DNA from: Myxococcus stipitatus
GTDB lineage: Bacteria > Myxococcota > Myxococcia > Myxococcales > Myxococcaceae
Direction: 5' to 3'
NCBI RefSeq assembly: GCF_038561935.1
Contig: NZ_CP102770.1
Coordinates: forward strand, 9,796,001-9,860,000
DNA length: 64,000 bases
The translations under genes were made by a program, and so were the position numbers. The notes under the pieces were generated by a model, which saw only the letters and a program-made list of their open reading frames with translations, was not told the DNA's origin and did not search any database. The first letter of the stretch is position 1, and each line of letters starts with the position of its first letter. Shown piece by piece: positions 9,013 through 18,259 of this stretch.

Positions 9013-9165
9013 GCGGAGGCCCTTCCGTGAGGCGCCGAGTGCGCCAGGGAGGGCTCGCCGAGCCGCCCGTCCGGAGGGGCCGACGTGCCGGCCGGCGCGA
9101 TGGGTGGCCCCTTCCCGACGCTTCGAGGAAGCGAAGCGCCGGGGCTCACACTATGGTGAGAGGCC

Positions 9166-9963
9166 ATGAGCCACACGGGTGGGAGCACGCCGGCGAAGCT
9201 GGCCATCGAGGTGAAGGGCCTCTTCAAGTCCTTCGGTGACAACGAGGCGCTGAGAGGCGTGGACCTCGAGGTGCCCGAGGGCACCACCTGCGTGCTGATG
9301 GGTGTCTCCGGCTCCGGCAAGTCCGTGTTGATGAAGCACATCATGGGGCTGCTGAAGCCGGACCGGGGCTCGGTGCGGGTGGATGGCGAGGAGGTGGCCC
9401 GGATGAGTGATGCGGCGCTCGACCAGATGCGCCGGCAGCAGGGCATCCTGTTCCAGGCCAACGCGCTGTTCGACTCGCTCAACGTCTACGACAACGTGGC
9501 CTTCCCGCTGCGCGAGCGCACGCGCATGTCGGAGGAGGAGATTCGCCAGACGGTGGACAAGACGCTGGCCAGGGTGGGCCTGTCGCACGCCACCACGCGC
9601 TTTCCGGGCGAGCTCTCCGGCGGCATGCAGAAGCGCGTGGGCTTCGCGCGCGCGGCCATCCTCCAGCCGAAAATCCTGCTCTACGACGACCCCACGGCCG
9701 GACTGGACCCGCTCACCACCGCGTCCGTGAATGAAATCATCTTCAGCGGCAAGCAGCAGCTGGGTGCCACGTCGCTGGTGATTACGCCCGACGTGGCCTC
9801 GGCCTTCGGCATGGCGGACCACCTCGCGCTGATGCACGAGGGCCGCATCGTCGAGTACGGCCCGCCGGATTCGTTCCGCGAGTCCCAGCACCCCGCCGTG
9901 AAGGCGTTCCTGCACAACTGGCTGCGGCGGCGCTCCCAGAAGGGCCGCGCCGCCGCGGGGTGA
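9166..9963 (+). CDS. ABC transporter ATP-binding protein, MlaF/Ttg2A-like
   Basis: A 265-aa ABC ATPase with Walker A GVSGSGKS (residues 46-53), signature LSGGMQKR, and Walker B ILLYDDPTAGLDP. The GMQKR variant of the signature and the FQANALFDSLNVYDNVAFPLRE segment at the Q-loop are typical of MlaF-type ATPases that power phospholipid transport between the membranes with an MlaE permease and MCE-domain (MlaD) protein. No permease or MCE gene is next to it, so the partners must be encoded elsewhere. GGTGAGAGG precedes the ATG at 9166. It ends 6 bp from the convergent MopE-motif lipoprotein gene. Confidence 0.85.
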   Translation: MSHTGGSTPAKLAIEVKGLFKSFGDNEALRGVDLEVPEGTTCVLMGVSGSGKSVLMKHIMGLLKPDRGSVRVDGEEVARMSDAALDQMRRQQGILFQANALFDSLNVYDNVAFPLRERTRMSEEEIRQTVDKTLARVGLSHATTRFPGELSGGMQKRVGFARAAILQPKILLYDDPTAGLDPLTTASVNEIIFSGKQQLGATSLVITPDVASAFGMADHLALMHEGRIVEYGPPDSFRESQHPAVKAFLHNWLRRRSQKGRAAAG

Positions 9964-9969
9964 CACGGG

Positions 9970-11649
9970 TCAGGGCACGCAGTAGCGCAGGCCGTTGAGG
10001 ACGCTGCCCTCTTCCGGCGTGGTCGTCATGTAGAGCGCGCCCACACGCTTGGGTTCGAGCTTCTCCATCACCACCCACGTCCCATAGCGATGGAGCGGCA
10101 GGTATCCGGGCCCGGGAGTCCGGTCCTCGGCGGCGTGCCCCTCGTCCTGCGTCCACAGGCGCCCGTTCCATCCAAGCCAGGTGTCCCCGCCGGGCGGCGG
10201 CATCTCGTGGTCCTTGAACGTGGCGATCCACGACAACCGCAGCACCCCCTCATCCGCGAGCGCGCCGTACCAGATGACATGTCCCTCGGGAGAGTCCGCC
10301 CACGTCACGGGCATCCCTCCGTTGAAGAGGTCGGACACCACATAGACCTCGCGCGACGTACTCCCTCGCAGCACCAGCACGGGCGACTCCACCGGCCCGC
10401 CGCGCTGGGCGCCCAGGTCCACCAACAAGGGCACGGGCTCGTTGGGCATATCAATGGACCGCTCGACACCAAGCGGGTCCAGGTTCACGTCGAAGCGGCG
10501 CACCCGCACGATGCTCCCCCCGGACCAGGGCTTCTCCTCCTTCCAGGAGAACAGCAGCTCTCCGTTGCGCAACCAGAGAATGCTGCCGGGCAGCGCCGCG
10601 TATCCCGACGAGCTCGCGAAGACAGCCTTGGGCGCGGTGACCACCGGTCCTTGGACCTTCGCCACCATCGCCACCAACTGCCCCAGTTCGGGCTGCCAGC
10701 GGTTCGTGGTCCAGAGGACCACCAGCCGGTCACCTGTAGGAGACGTCGCGACGCGGAAAGACCCCGTGTTTGTATCCAACGAGAAGAGGGGTTGCTCCAC
10801 CAGTCCGCCCCCAGGTGCCGGAATCGGAGCGCCCATGTCGTCCAAGGGGACCAGGTAGCCCTGGTGCTGATTGCCCACCTCGACGATATGGACCAAGGCG
10901 AACCCGGCCTGTGTGCGCACCAGGAAGGCCCACCGCAGCGAGCCCGTCCCCACCCCTCCGGGACGCATCCACGGCATCGGCACGCTCGACGTCCCCAGGA
11001 CCGACAGGTCCATCCCCAGTCGCAGGATGCGCGCCTCACTGGTGGAGTCCCCCACGGACACGAACACCCCTTGGTTCGTCTTCAGCAAGGAGGGGACTCC
11101 CGCCGTGAAGGCGGTTGCCATCGTCGAGACCGGGGACACGACCGACGGGTCCGTCGCACCATCACAGTCATTGTCGAGGCCGTCACAGCGCGACTCGGAC
11201 TCTTCATAGTCAGCGCCATACGAGCGCGCGGTGCAGACCGTCTCGAATGCACCGTCCACCCACGCCCGCTTCGCGCCCGCGCAGATGCCTTGGGTCTTCT
11301 CACAGGCCAGCGGCGAAACCCCGCCGTCCTCGACCGTCCCCGCATCGTCAGGCCCGGGCCCCGCGTCCCAAGGAGAAGGACCGCCATCCTCCGCGTTCCC
11401 GCCGTCCTCCGGGATGCCCGCATCCCAGGGGATGCCCCCGCCATCACAGTACTCGCCTGCGTCGTACCCGGCCCCGCCACCGTCATCGCGCAGCCCACCG
11501 TCATCGCCAGGCCCGCCATCGCCGTGGGTGCCCCCGTCCTCCTGCCCCGTCAAATCCCCGCGAGGAAGCTCCTCCATCACCTCCTTGGACTGACAGGCCG
11601 TCAGCGCCACCAGCAGCAGGACCCCTAGCCGAACACGCAAATCACGCAT
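9970..11649 (-). CDS. Large lipoprotein with Asp/Gly-rich linker and MopE-like DNDCDG motif
   Basis: A 559-aa predicted surface lipoprotein. After the lipobox (VALTAC) comes about 100 residues of Asp-Gly-Gly-type low-complexity linker (DGGxxGDGGPGDDGG...), then a Cys-containing segment with CDGLDNDCDGATD. This matches the MopE-type putative metal-binding motif common in myxobacterial secreted proteins. The remaining 350 residues look like a beta-rich, probably propeller-like domain with regularly spaced aromatic strands. The acidic linker may bind calcium; that is inference. The ATG at 11649 is preferred over 11721 because it places the signal peptide at the N-terminus; the ribosome-binding site is weak. 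Substrate or partner unknown. Confidence 0.75.
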   Translation of the reverse strand: MRDLRVRLGVLLLVALTACQSKEVMEELPRGDLTGQEDGGTHGDGGPGDDGGLRDDGGGAGYDAGEYCDGGGIPWDAGIPEDGGNAEDGGPSPWDAGPGPDDAGTVEDGGVSPLACEKTQGICAGAKRAWVDGAFETVCTARSYGADYEESESRCDGLDNDCDGATDPSVVSPVSTMATAFTAGVPSLLKTNQGVFVSVGDSTSEARILRLGMDLSVLGTSSVPMPWMRPGGVGTGSLRWAFLVRTQAGFALVHIVEVGNQHQGYLVPLDDMGAPIPAPGGGLVEQPLFSLDTNTGSFRVATSPTGDRLVVLWTTNRWQPELGQLVAMVAKVQGPVVTAPKAVFASSSGYAALPGSILWLRNGELLFSWKEEKPWSGGSIVRVRRFDVNLDPLGVERSIDMPNEPVPLLVDLGAQRGGPVESPVLVLRGSTSREVYVVSDLFNGGMPVTWADSPEGHVIWYGALADEGVLRLSWIATFKDHEMPPPGGDTWLGWNGRLWTQDEGHAAEDRTPGPGYLPLHRYGTWVVMEKLEPKRVGALYMTTTPEEGSVLNGLRYCVP

Positions 11650-11753
11650 GGCCGCCAGCGTCGCACAGTTCGTACCAATCCTGACAATTCCATTCCCATT
11701 CAGACGCCGAGAGGAGCACAACGGCTCCCCTCGGCACCTGTCCCGACAATCTG

Positions 11754-14540
11754 TCAGCGATTGAGCCCGATACGTGCCCCCGAGCCCGGCGGCACGCAGG
11801 TGTAGGTCACCTCCTGCCCCGCCGTCTTCGCATACCCCCGCAGCGTGGCATCCGACACGGTGGTCGTGGAGCCGTCATCCGGGATGAACGCATTGCCCGT
11901 CGGGTTGTAGAGGAAGCCCTTCACCCTCCCCCCCAGCGCCACCTTCGCCACCAGCTCACACTCCTTCACCACTCCGCCCAGGATCTTCGAGGTGAACGGC
12001 GTGCGCGCCCGCTGCAACAGCAGGTCGATGCGCGGCCCCACGCTCGCCGCGTTCGTGCTGCTCAGCGTCACCTGCTGCCCCACGATGGGCGCCAGGTCCG
12101 TGTCGAACGCGAGCAACAGCTGCTCCACGTCCCGCCGCGTCCCATCCGGGTTGTTCAGCGGGAAGCCCACCCCGATGCTCGGGATGAACACGATGGCCGA
12201 CAGGAAGCGCGCAATCGTATCCACCGCGCCGTCGTGCACCATGCCAAAGCCTCGCACCTGGTTCCCCATCCACCCGCTGTCCGGCGCCATGAAGAACGGC
12301 GTGTTCGCGTTCCCGAACATGCCCACCTTCTGGTACAGGTTCCGCAGGTGCGGAATCTTCACAATCTGCGGGATGTTCTCGAAGCTCACCTGACCATCCG
12401 TGCCGTAGAACCCCTTCGACGGGTCCAGCCGGTGGCAGCCCTCACACGTGAAGCCCAATCCCTCTCCCAGCGGCAGACCATCCGAGCGGCGTGAGCCCGC
12501 GTAGAAGTTCAGCCCCCGCTGCTGCGCCACCGTCAGCGAGTTGTCCAGGTTGCGCACCGGGTTGGGCGGCAGCACCACCTGCAACTGGAAGTCGGTGAAG
12601 CGCTGCATCTCCGTCAGGGTGGGCTTGCTCGCGCGGCCCAGCAGCCCCTCGAACGCGACGATGAAGTTCATGAAGGACAGGTTCGGGTCCGAGCCGCTGA
12701 CGCCGAAGAAGCCATTCGAGCGGTCACCGCGCCAGTGCATCGGCCCGGACGTGCTCATGCCGCGCATCGTCTGCGTCGTCATGGGCCCCTTCATCGGGTG
12801 GAAGTCGCTCACCTTGCCGGAGCCGTTGATGTGCGGCTTGAGCAGCGTCGCCGTGGCCAGCAGCCGACCCGAAATCGGGTTCTGCGTGACGTCGTCATCG
12901 GGGTTGCCCAAATCCCACGCCAGGTCATCCATGTCGCCGAAGATGTGGCAGCTCGAGCAGGACGCCTCGCCATTCGCGGAGAAGCTCGCCGCGTCGTAGA
13001 GCACCGGCCGCCCCTGCACCACCGAGACGGGCTCCGGGTTGAACAGCACCTGCTGCCCCACCTCCGAGCGCGTCGCCAGGTCGATGACCTTCACCGCGTT
13101 GTCGAACCGGGTCATCACGTAGAGCCGACCCCGAGCTTCGTCCAGCACCAGCCCGCTGGGGCCACCGCCGCTCACCGGGATGTACGCCGCGCTGTTCAGG
13201 CGCGGGTTGAAGCTGTCCGACTCCAGCGCCTGCGTGTCGAACACGCCCACCTTGCTGGAGCCATACGCGGCCACGTAGAGCGTGCGCCCGTCCCGGCTCA
13301 CCACCATGTCCAGGGGCGTGGCCAGGCTGTGCGCCTTCGCCGTCGGGTCGAAGCCCGGCTCCGACGCCAGCTTCGCGTAGTCCAGGTGCTTGTTCAGGTG
13401 CCGAGGCATCACCTCGCCCGCGAGAATCGCGGTGATGCGCGTCTCCGCCAGGTGGCCCTGCACCGTGGTGCCGCCGAAGACCCCGGGGCCCTCGAAGCGC
13501 ACGTGGTTGTTGGCCTCCGTGTTGGACACGTACACCGTGCCCGTCACCGGATTGGTCACCATGTTGAACAGCGTGGTGCCCACGTGCGCGAAGGCCTCCT
13601 TCTGCGTCAGCCCGTCCGCGTCGATGGCGAACACGTCCTGGTCCGGCAGGTTGAAGCGAATCGCGTTGTTCCAGTTGCGCCCCAGCTCGTCCTGCCACTG
13701 GCTGAACTGCCGGTTGTACTTCACGATGAGCGCCACCTCGGGCGCGGGCACGCCCTGGTGGTTGGTCGCGGGCCCCGGGCTGCCTCCGGGATAGATGCCG
13801 CCGCTCACCAGACAGGGCAGATAGGGATTGAAGCCCTCACAGACGAGCTCCTCCAGCACCGCCGTCGTCTGGTTGCCCGACTTGAAGACCGCCGCGTACA
13901 CCGTGCGCCCGTCTGGGCTCACCGTCAGCGCGCGAGGCGTGTCTCCAAACAGGTTCAGGATGCGCACGGGCGTCCCGCCCAGCGTCGTGCCCAGGTTGGC
14001 CGGGTCGAACACCCAGACATCCGCGCGCCCCACGCCCGGCGTGGTGAGCTGCGGGTCTCCCGCGCCCGGCACCCCGGAGAGGGACGGATGCGTGCGGTGC
14101 TGTCCCCTGTGCGCCGTGGTGATGAAGGCCCGGCCCTTGGGCCCCGCGAAGACGATGTCGCGCGGCTCGTCGCCCACCAGCAGCGTGCGCACCACGCGCG
14201 GCGTCCCCGTGAGCGACACCACGCTCACGCTGTCGGACAGGTGGTTGACCACCCAGAGCTCGTCATTGCCCCGAGCCGCCACCGCCACCGGCTCCAACCC
14301 CACCGTCACCTTCGCCTGCAACGTCAGCCCCGAGTCCTCCACCTTGAAGACCGACACACTGTTGTCCGGCGTGTTCACCGCGAACAGCCGACTGCCATCG
14401 GGAGACATCGCCAACGGGCGGACCTGTCCACTCTCGAAGGTCAGGAAGCTCGGCGGCGCGGCGAGGGCGGGCCCGAAGGCCACCCACGTCAACACCACCA
14501 GCAGGGACTTCTGGATGCCGCTGAGTCGCAAGGGAGTCAT
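11754..14540 (-). CDS. Secreted beta-propeller (YVTN/YncE-like) protein with two c-type heme sites
   Basis: A 928-aa exported protein. A signal peptide (cleavage after PALA) is followed by YVTN-type propeller repeats (MSPDGSRLFAVNTPDNSVSVF; VSRDGRTLYVAAYGSSKVGVFD). The C-terminal half has two CxxCH heme-binding motifs, CSSCH near residue 526 and CEGCH near residue 697, each in a cytochrome c peroxidase/MauG-like context (ANGEASCSSCHIFGDMDDLAWD; a later substrate-like HGG segment is not obvious). Proteins combining a propeller with diheme domains are thought to act in periplasmic oxidation or electron transfer; the substrate cannot be read. The ATG at 14540 follows AGAGG at a long spacing and gives a clean signal peptide; the open frame extends to 14630 without a better start. 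Confidence 0.8.
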   Translation of the reverse strand: MTPLRLSGIQKSLLVVLTWVAFGPALAAPPSFLTFESGQVRPLAMSPDGSRLFAVNTPDNSVSVFKVEDSGLTLQAKVTVGLEPVAVAARGNDELWVVNHLSDSVSVVSLTGTPRVVRTLLVGDEPRDIVFAGPKGRAFITTAHRGQHRTHPSLSGVPGAGDPQLTTPGVGRADVWVFDPANLGTTLGGTPVRILNLFGDTPRALTVSPDGRTVYAAVFKSGNQTTAVLEELVCEGFNPYLPCLVSGGIYPGGSPGPATNHQGVPAPEVALIVKYNRQFSQWQDELGRNWNNAIRFNLPDQDVFAIDADGLTQKEAFAHVGTTLFNMVTNPVTGTVYVSNTEANNHVRFEGPGVFGGTTVQGHLAETRITAILAGEVMPRHLNKHLDYAKLASEPGFDPTAKAHSLATPLDMVVSRDGRTLYVAAYGSSKVGVFDTQALESDSFNPRLNSAAYIPVSGGGPSGLVLDEARGRLYVMTRFDNAVKVIDLATRSEVGQQVLFNPEPVSVVQGRPVLYDAASFSANGEASCSSCHIFGDMDDLAWDLGNPDDDVTQNPISGRLLATATLLKPHINGSGKVSDFHPMKGPMTTQTMRGMSTSGPMHWRGDRSNGFFGVSGSDPNLSFMNFIVAFEGLLGRASKPTLTEMQRFTDFQLQVVLPPNPVRNLDNSLTVAQQRGLNFYAGSRRSDGLPLGEGLGFTCEGCHRLDPSKGFYGTDGQVSFENIPQIVKIPHLRNLYQKVGMFGNANTPFFMAPDSGWMGNQVRGFGMVHDGAVDTIARFLSAIVFIPSIGVGFPLNNPDGTRRDVEQLLLAFDTDLAPIVGQQVTLSSTNAASVGPRIDLLLQRARTPFTSKILGGVVKECELVAKVALGGRVKGFLYNPTGNAFIPDDGSTTTVSDATLRGYAKTAGQEVTYTCVPPGSGARIGLNR

Positions 14541-14877
14541 GGGAATGCCAGACCTCTGGGAATGACGAGGGGGACGACCACCGCGGCGAGAGCCCACCTC
14601 CCGCCGCGCTCCGTGGAACCGAAGGCACACGCCCGCCCGACGCGGCGGGGACCTCCACCGACGGAACGGAACCCACGTGAGCGTGAGCGGCGTGAAGCGG
14701 CGCTCAGCTCTGTCTAGAGAGGCAGGTGACGCGATGCATCAGCCAGAAGACACACGACGCTCATGAGCAAGCATCATCACCTCCGACATGGCAGGATTCC
14801 GTGGAAGCCAAGCTACTGGTTGGTGTGGCCCCCACGCTTGTTCCATTCCGCCAATTCCTTTGGCCGAAGGCGACAAC
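14541..14877. other. Intergenic region between divergent propeller/diheme and AraC genes
   Basis: These 337 bases have no gene I can support. They separate divergent genes and must contain both promoters. The AraC frame stays open to 14788 but without a credible ribosome-binding site. No strong palindrome or hairpin was seen. Confidence 0.5.
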
Positions 14878-15900
14878 ATGAGCTCTGCGGCGACCGTTTT
14901 GACGAGCTGGGCGCTCACGCTCCACCGCACGCTGGAGCTGCGCGGAGTGGATGCCCAGGCGTTGTTCATGAAGGCGGGGTTGGACCCGGCGCTGCTGGGC
15001 GACGCCAACGCGCGCTATCCCCAGGAAGGGATGACGCGCCTGTGGCGGCTGGCGGTGGAAAATTCGGCGGATCCCGCCATCGGGCTGCAGATGGCTCGGC
15101 ATGTGGCGCCCACCACGTTCCACGCGGTGGGCTACCGGCTCAATGCGTCCAGCACGCTGCGAGAGGCCTTCGAGCGGCTGGTGCACGCGGTGGCGCTGGT
15201 GTCGGACGGGCTGCGTCCGGCCTTCACGCGAGATGGGGATTGCTATCAGGTGATCCTCTACGACGGGGGCGGAGGGCCGCACCTGTGCGAGGAGGAGACG
15301 GACGCGGTGGCCTATCTCCTGGTGCGCTTCTGCCGGGTGATGTACCGGCGGGAGCTGTCGCCTCGGGAGGTGCTGCTGCGCCGCGCGGCGCCCGCGGACC
15401 TGACGCCCTACGAGAAGTTGTTCCGGTGCAAGCTGACGTTCGGCGCGGGCGCGGACGTGCTCGTGTATGAGCGGCTGCCGTTCGAAGTCACCCTCCCGGG
15501 GGCCAATCCGGAGCTCGCGCGCATCAATGACGAGCTCATCGTCCGGCACCTGGCCCGGCAGGCGGGACAGGATGTGGTGGCGCGGGTGCGCGCGGTGTTG
15601 CTGGAGCTGCTGCCGCAGGGCGAGCCGTCGCAGGAGAAGGTGGCGGAGCGGCTGCACATGAGCTCGCGCAGCCTTCAGCGGAAGCTGGTGGAGTCGGGCT
15701 CGGGGTTCCGGGAGCTGCTCGCGGAGACGCGGCGGACGCAGGCCCTCTCGTACCTCTCCGAGCCGGGGCGGTCGGTGAGCGAAATCGCGTACCTGTTGGG
15801 CTTCTCGGATGTGAGCACCTTCACGCGCGCGTTCCGTCGGTGGACGGGGCAGCCGCCGAGCCGCTTCGGTGTTCCGGCGAGGGCTCGCTCGGGTTCGTGA
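14878..15900 (+). CDS. AraC-family transcriptional regulator (OruR/ArgR-like N-terminal domain type)
   Basis: A 340-aa DNA-binding regulator, the usual length for this subfamily. The N-terminal 200 residues match the effector domain seen in AraC proteins of the 'arabinose-binding 2' type (RYPQEGMTRLWRLAVE near residue 44; FHAVGYRLNASSTLREAFERL near 80). The C-terminal domain has two HTH motifs, with EKVAERLHMSSRSLQRKL as the first and SVSEIAYLLGFSDVSTFTRAF as the second, the latter being the AraC signature. The start at 14878 is preceded by GAAGGCGACAAC and gives the expected length. It is divergent from the propeller/diheme gene, a plausible but unproven target. Effector unknown. Confidence 0.88.
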   Translation: MSSAATVLTSWALTLHRTLELRGVDAQALFMKAGLDPALLGDANARYPQEGMTRLWRLAVENSADPAIGLQMARHVAPTTFHAVGYRLNASSTLREAFERLVHAVALVSDGLRPAFTRDGDCYQVILYDGGGGPHLCEEETDAVAYLLVRFCRVMYRRELSPREVLLRRAAPADLTPYEKLFRCKLTFGAGADVLVYERLPFEVTLPGANPELARINDELIVRHLARQAGQDVVARVRAVLLELLPQGEPSQEKVAERLHMSSRSLQRKLVESGSGFRELLAETRRTQALSYLSEPGRSVSEIAYLLGFSDVSTFTRAFRRWTGQPPSRFGVPARARSGS

Positions 15901-15963
15901 GCGGGCCGTGGCGGCTGAAGGGGGGCTCGTGCTTCAGTGGTGTCCGCCTTGCGCCCTTCTTCG

Positions 15964-16980
15964 ATGAAGCTGCTGCTCCCTGGACTGCTGGGGCTCCTGC
16001 TGGGCTCCGCGCGGGCCTGGGCCTGTGGGCCCCAGGGGCCCTCGTTCGCCCCGAGCATCTACGTCCACACCACCCACCCGGACCGTCCGCTCGACCTGTT
16101 CGTGGCCGGCCACCTGGGCGTGCTCCAGGGGACGTTCAAGCCCATGTACCTCGCTTACGCGTGGCGGGTGATGACGGCCGTGCCCACCACGTCCGAGGAG
16201 CAACGGCACGTGGTGGAGTCCTGGTCCATCGCGCTGGGCGATGTGCCCACGGGCGCGGAGGCGGAGAAGCAGGCCGCGCGGTGGCTCGCGGCTCGGGCGG
16301 AGGTCCTTCCGTCGCTGCCTGTCTCCGCGCCGCCCCGGGTCACCGTGACGGAGGACTACCACCAGCTTCCGTACATCCACGGGGATGCCTTCCTGCGCGC
16401 GGAGAAGACCCTGCGGGCTCTCGCGCTGGAGTGGAAGCAGCATCCCGCGCTCGTGGAGGAGTGGGCGCGCAACCAGGACACGGTGTTCGGCTCCGACGGT
16501 CCGGTGGACGCGCTGGCCGAGGTGGGCCTGCCTCCCGCGGTCGAGGCACATCGGCGCGCGGAGCACGCCTATCAACGCGCGGCCTCGGACTTCTATGGGA
16601 AGCGGTTCGCCGAGGCGGTGACGGGCTTCCAGCGCATCAGCCAGGAGCCGGGCTCGCCCTATCGCGCGCTCGCCGCGTATCTGGTGGCGCGGGTCCACGT
16701 GCGACAGGCCTTGCTGGAGCGGCCCGAGAGCTGGCGGTCCGCGCCCGTCTCCACGCCGGAGTTCTCCGCTCGACTCATCGAGGCGGAGCAGGTGATGGCG
16801 CGAGTGCTCGCCAACCCCGCGCTGCGAGAAGTCCATCCGGCGACCGTGCGCCTGCGCAACCTCGTCCGAGCCCAGCTCCAGCCCGACACATTCCATTGCG
16901 AGTTGATGGGGCCATTGCGAGTTGATGGGGCGCGTGATTCAGCCAGGGACGGGCTCGGCGCTGGGGGGCGAGCTTCATGA
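15964..16980 (+). CDS. 5' half of an exported protein gene split by a 19-bp tandem duplication
   Basis: It encodes 338 aa: a signal peptide (MKLLLPGLLGLLLGSARAWA), then an alpha-helical, Ala/Arg/Glu-rich body with TPR-like features (YQRAASDFYGKRFAEAVTGF near residue 215). The natural sequence runs to FHCELMG at 16911; after that the frame enters a second copy of a 19-bp unit and reads about 23 unrelated residues before a stop. Removing one copy joins this frame exactly to the next one and gives a single 758-aa protein. As written, this product lacks the C-terminal half. An in-frame GTG at 15937 would put nine residues before the signal peptide. I do not recognise the family. It lies directly downstream of the AraC regulator. 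Confidence 0.75.
   Translation: MKLLLPGLLGLLLGSARAWACGPQGPSFAPSIYVHTTHPDRPLDLFVAGHLGVLQGTFKPMYLAYAWRVMTAVPTTSEEQRHVVESWSIALGDVPTGAEAEKQAARWLAARAEVLPSLPVSAPPRVTVTEDYHQLPYIHGDAFLRAEKTLRALALEWKQHPALVEEWARNQDTVFGSDGPVDALAEVGLPPAVEAHRRAEHAYQRAASDFYGKRFAEAVTGFQRISQEPGSPYRALAAYLVARVHVRQALLERPESWRSAPVSTPEFSARLIEAEQVMARVLANPALREVHPATVRLRNLVRAQLQPDTFHCELMGPLRVDGARDSARDGLGAGGRAS
16893..16930. repeat. Perfect 19-bp tandem duplication causing a +1 frameshift
   Basis: The unit CCATTGCGAGTTGATGGGG occurs twice, head to tail, at 16893-16911 and 16912-16930, with no mismatch. Nineteen is not a multiple of three, so the second copy shifts the frame by one. Deleting one copy restores ...FHCELMG-RVIQPGTG... across the junction. 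Confidence 0.95.
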
Positions 16981-18259
16981 CCTGAACGTGGGGCTCACGC
17001 GGGTCCTCGACGATGACCAGAAGTCGTCCCAGCCGCTCTGCGGCGGACTGACGGGGTCTCCGGGAGAGCTGGCGGAGTGGCTCGCCGCCACGTACGTCCC
17101 TCCGATTCTGGGCGACGACCCGGCGCGGGAGCGGGCGCAGCGGAGCTACGCGTTGGCCGTGGCCCGGTGGGGGAAGACGCGGAGGGTGCCATGGCTCGTC
17201 ACCGCGCTGCTCCATGCGCGTGTGGATTCACCGGGGCTGCGCGAGGTGCTCCAGGCGGCATCCCAGGTCCCCGTGACGGCGCCCGCCGCGTTGACGCTGG
17301 TGTACCGCTCCGCTCGGCTGCTGCGGGAGCTGGGAGAAGTCGAGGCGGCTCGGGCACAGCTCGCGAGGGTGCCCCTGGAGCTGACTCGGGAGCACGTCTC
17401 CAGCGACAACCTGCTGCGCGGCGAGCGGTTCATGCTCGCGCGGGACTGGGGTGAAGCCCTGGTGAGCGCCCAGCGGCTGGCGGCGGGACTGGAGGAGTCC
17501 TCGGGGCTCAGTGATGCCCACGAGGCGCCGCGCGCGGAGCGGAGGGTGGATTGGGACCGGAAGGCGATGGAGCTGATGAACGCTCGGGTGACGGCGAGGC
17601 GACTGGGCGAGCTGGCCGCGACGGAGGGACTGCCTTCATCCCTGCAGCGTCAGTTCCGGTGGACGGCCTTCACGCGCGCCGTGGTGGTGGAGGACCATGA
17701 GACCCTCGTGGCCATGGCGAAGGAGCTGGCGCGGTCGGAGCGGCGCGCCGCCGATGGGATGACGGCCTTGCTCAAGCCGATGTCTCGCGAAGAGCGCTTG
17801 TTCGAGGCCCAGCTCCTGTTGATGGACGCACTGGGTTCGACGCCGGAGTTGCTGGGTGAGGCTTCCGGACACAGGAGCATGGAGGTGTCCGACGAGGACG
17901 CCGAGCTCTACATCCGGGAGATGCTCACGTTCGGGAAGATTGGCTGGTGTATCGACAGCGCGGCGACGCCGGCGGTGGCGCTGTCCTTCCTGACGTCGGA
18001 GGAGGAGAAGGCCGCCACGGAGGAGTGGAGCAAGGTGGTCGCGGCGGGCAACTCGATGAGCTATCTCGGCGGCGCGGCGCTGGCGTGGGCACGGGCGCAT
18101 CCGAAGGACCCTCGCGCTCCGGTGGCGCTCTACCGCGTGGTCCGGGCCAGCAAGAAGTCCTGTCAGGCGAACACGTCCGAGGCTCGCGATGCGTTCCGGC
18201 TCCTGCATCGACGCTACGGGAAGAGCGACCTGGCCCGGAAGACGAAGTACTACTACTGA
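16925..18259 (+). CDS. 3' half of the split exported protein gene
   Basis: It encodes 444 aa, continuing the protein begun at 15964 once one copy of the 19-bp repeat is removed. The body is helix-rich with tetratricopeptide-like character (RLLRELGEVEAARAQLARVP; FMLARDWGEALVSAQRLAAG) and ends in KTKYYY. There is no signal peptide and no good ribosome-binding site at its first ATG (16925) or TTG (16922), so on its own it would probably be translated poorly, if at all. Its stop (TGA, 18257-18259) directly abuts the GTG start of the next lipoprotein gene, so the downstream gene may depend on translation reaching this point. Function unknown. Confidence 0.7.
   Translation: MGRVIQPGTGSALGGELHDLNVGLTRVLDDDQKSSQPLCGGLTGSPGELAEWLAATYVPPILGDDPARERAQRSYALAVARWGKTRRVPWLVTALLHARVDSPGLREVLQAASQVPVTAPAALTLVYRSARLLRELGEVEAARAQLARVPLELTREHVSSDNLLRGERFMLARDWGEALVSAQRLAAGLEESSGLSDAHEAPRAERRVDWDRKAMELMNARVTARRLGELAATEGLPSSLQRQFRWTAFTRAVVVEDHETLVAMAKELARSERRAADGMTALLKPMSREERLFEAQLLLMDALGSTPELLGEASGHRSMEVSDEDAELYIREMLTFGKIGWCIDSAATPAVALSFLTSEEEKAATEEWSKVVAAGNSMSYLGGAALAWARAHPKDPRAPVALYRVVRASKKSCQANTSEARDAFRLLHRRYGKSDLARKTKYYY

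Noticed and set aside
12735..14717. 660-aa plus-strand frame opposite the propeller/diheme gene
   Set aside because: Antisense shadow; the minus strand carries YVTN repeats and two CxxCH motifs.
14820..14850. Possible sigma-54 promoter (TGG...TTGT) upstream of the AraC gene
   Set aside because: Spacing between the GG and GC elements is off by one base and the -12 box is not GC.
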